Shown: positions 63,490-64,000 of the stretch, one piece after another
Numbering within the stretch: position 1 is the stretch's first letter
How the letters are laid out: the number at the start of each line of letters is the position of its first letter
NCBI GenBank assembly: GCA_963682055.1
Contig: OY821743.1
Location: forward strand, 16,031,566-16,095,565
Origin: Primula veris
Lineage: Eukaryota; Streptophyta; Magnoliopsida; Ericales; Primulaceae
Length of the DNA stretch: 64,000 bases
Direction: 5' to 3'
Made by a program: the position numbers and the translations under genes
Notes under the pieces: model-generated
The model's database searches: none
What the model saw: the letters and a program-made list of their open reading frames with translations, nothing else
Told to the model about the DNA's origin: nothing

Positions 63490-63760
63490 GAATAAATTTT
63501 AGGGGCAAAATAACCAAACCCCTAAATAAAGAGTCATACATCAAAACATCTGAAATAAAGAGAGCCGGATCATTACTCCAAACCCCTCGACCGGACACAG
63601 AATATGCAGCCCTTGTCAGAGCGTGAGCAACATAACTCGCTGATCTTCTAACACACACGAATTAATGAGCATGCCCGAAATTCCTTAGATAAGGTCTTAC
63701 ATTCATCAACAATAGTGTTGAAATACAACAATAATCAAATTCTCTACTTGCAAAAACTTT
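63490..63760 (-). pseudogene. LINE remnant: 3' end of the RNase H-like domain
   Basis: On the minus strand, VDECKTLSKEFRACSLIRVC is followed, after a one-base frame change, by RRSASYVAHALTRAAYS and SGRGVWSNDP. RRSAN-VAH-LARA followed by a tryptophan and a short hydrophobic tail is the usual end of plant non-LTR retrotransposon proteins. LPLSKKQ near 63480 fits the terminal codons. The frameshift and lack of upstream domains show a dead, 5'-truncated insertion about 0.4 kb upstream of THO2. Confidence 0.65.
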
Positions 63761-64000
63761 GTGCAGTATAGCGTTTTCTTACAATATAAAGTCTCTACAA
63801 TGAGTGCATGTTAGGTGTTCGGTAAGAGTGTCTTTAAGTTTTTTTTTTAAGTTTTTTTGCTTAATACTAAATTACGGGTGTTTGGTTTGCAAGCTTTCTT
63901 AGTTTTACAAAACTATATTTTCGGTCAAAAAAGCTCAAAACAAAAAAGTTAGGAATTTACAAGGTTTTTTAACTTTTTCACTTAAAAACTATCGAAAATA
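63761..64000. other. Upstream flank, no gene seen
   Basis: AT-rich sequence with T-runs. AGTGCATGTT(T/A)GGTGTT appears near 63453 and near 63802, a short direct repeat that may mark the limits of the inserted LINE fragment. Confidence 0.3.

Noticed and set aside
1..64000. CRISPR arrays, bacterial operons or riboswitches
   Set aside because: All genes show spliced plant structure; the tandem arrays lack the regular repeat-spacer pattern.
1..64000. tRNA or rRNA genes
   Set aside because: No convincing cloverleaf with A and B boxes or rRNA core was seen by eye; the only tRNA-related sequence is the primer-binding site at 23469-23484.

Overview
This is plant nuclear DNA, most likely from a eudicot. 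It is AT-rich, has spliced genes with plant-type families, a plant Ty3/gypsy retroelement, several Stowaway-like MITEs and long AT-rich introns. Nothing in it identifies the species.

The layout falls into four parts. (1) From 1 to about 15.8 kb is a maze of segmental duplications. A leader-like block ending in a conserved splice donor appears three times on the minus strand, and an 86-base block flanked by splice signals appears at least four times. No copy gives a protein I recognise. (2) From 16.6 to 30.3 kb lies a transposon and repeat field. It holds a 1.06-kb Mutator-like MITE with a target-site duplication, then a Ty3/gypsy element of the Tat type on the minus strand. That element has one LTR, a primer-binding site, gag, protease, reverse transcriptase and two RNase H modules. 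It is cut off within the integrase and carries two in-frame TGA codons. Two Stowaway MITEs, a frameshifted end of a plastid GrpE gene, and a 2-kb low-complexity element with a ~31-bp minisatellite follow. (3) From 30.99 to 32.63 kb is a two-exon ANTH-domain (clathrin-assembly) gene on the plus strand. (4) From 63.08 down to 33.98 kb is a single large gene on the minus strand that fills nearly half the window. I reconstruct it as 35 coding exons with all introns GT-AG and all phases consistent. It encodes an apparently complete THO complex subunit 2 (THO2/THOC2) of 1,745 residues. The ANTH and THO2 genes are convergent, with 1.35 kb between their stop codons.

The most unusual structure is inside THO2. 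Intron 1 is largely a tandem array whose units include degraded copies of the 3' part of THO2 exon 1, some keeping an open frame and an intact splice donor. Smaller local duplications of exon 3' ends also occur beside exon 6 and exon 32. Other introns hold a ~0.5-kb dispersed repeat in three copies (one split by a nested MITE), a ~0.9-kb element with ~150-bp inverted ends, and a 104-bp tandem duplication. A degraded LINE 3' end lies upstream of THO2.

All calls come from reading the sequence by eye. Family names rest on recognised motifs, not on database searches.
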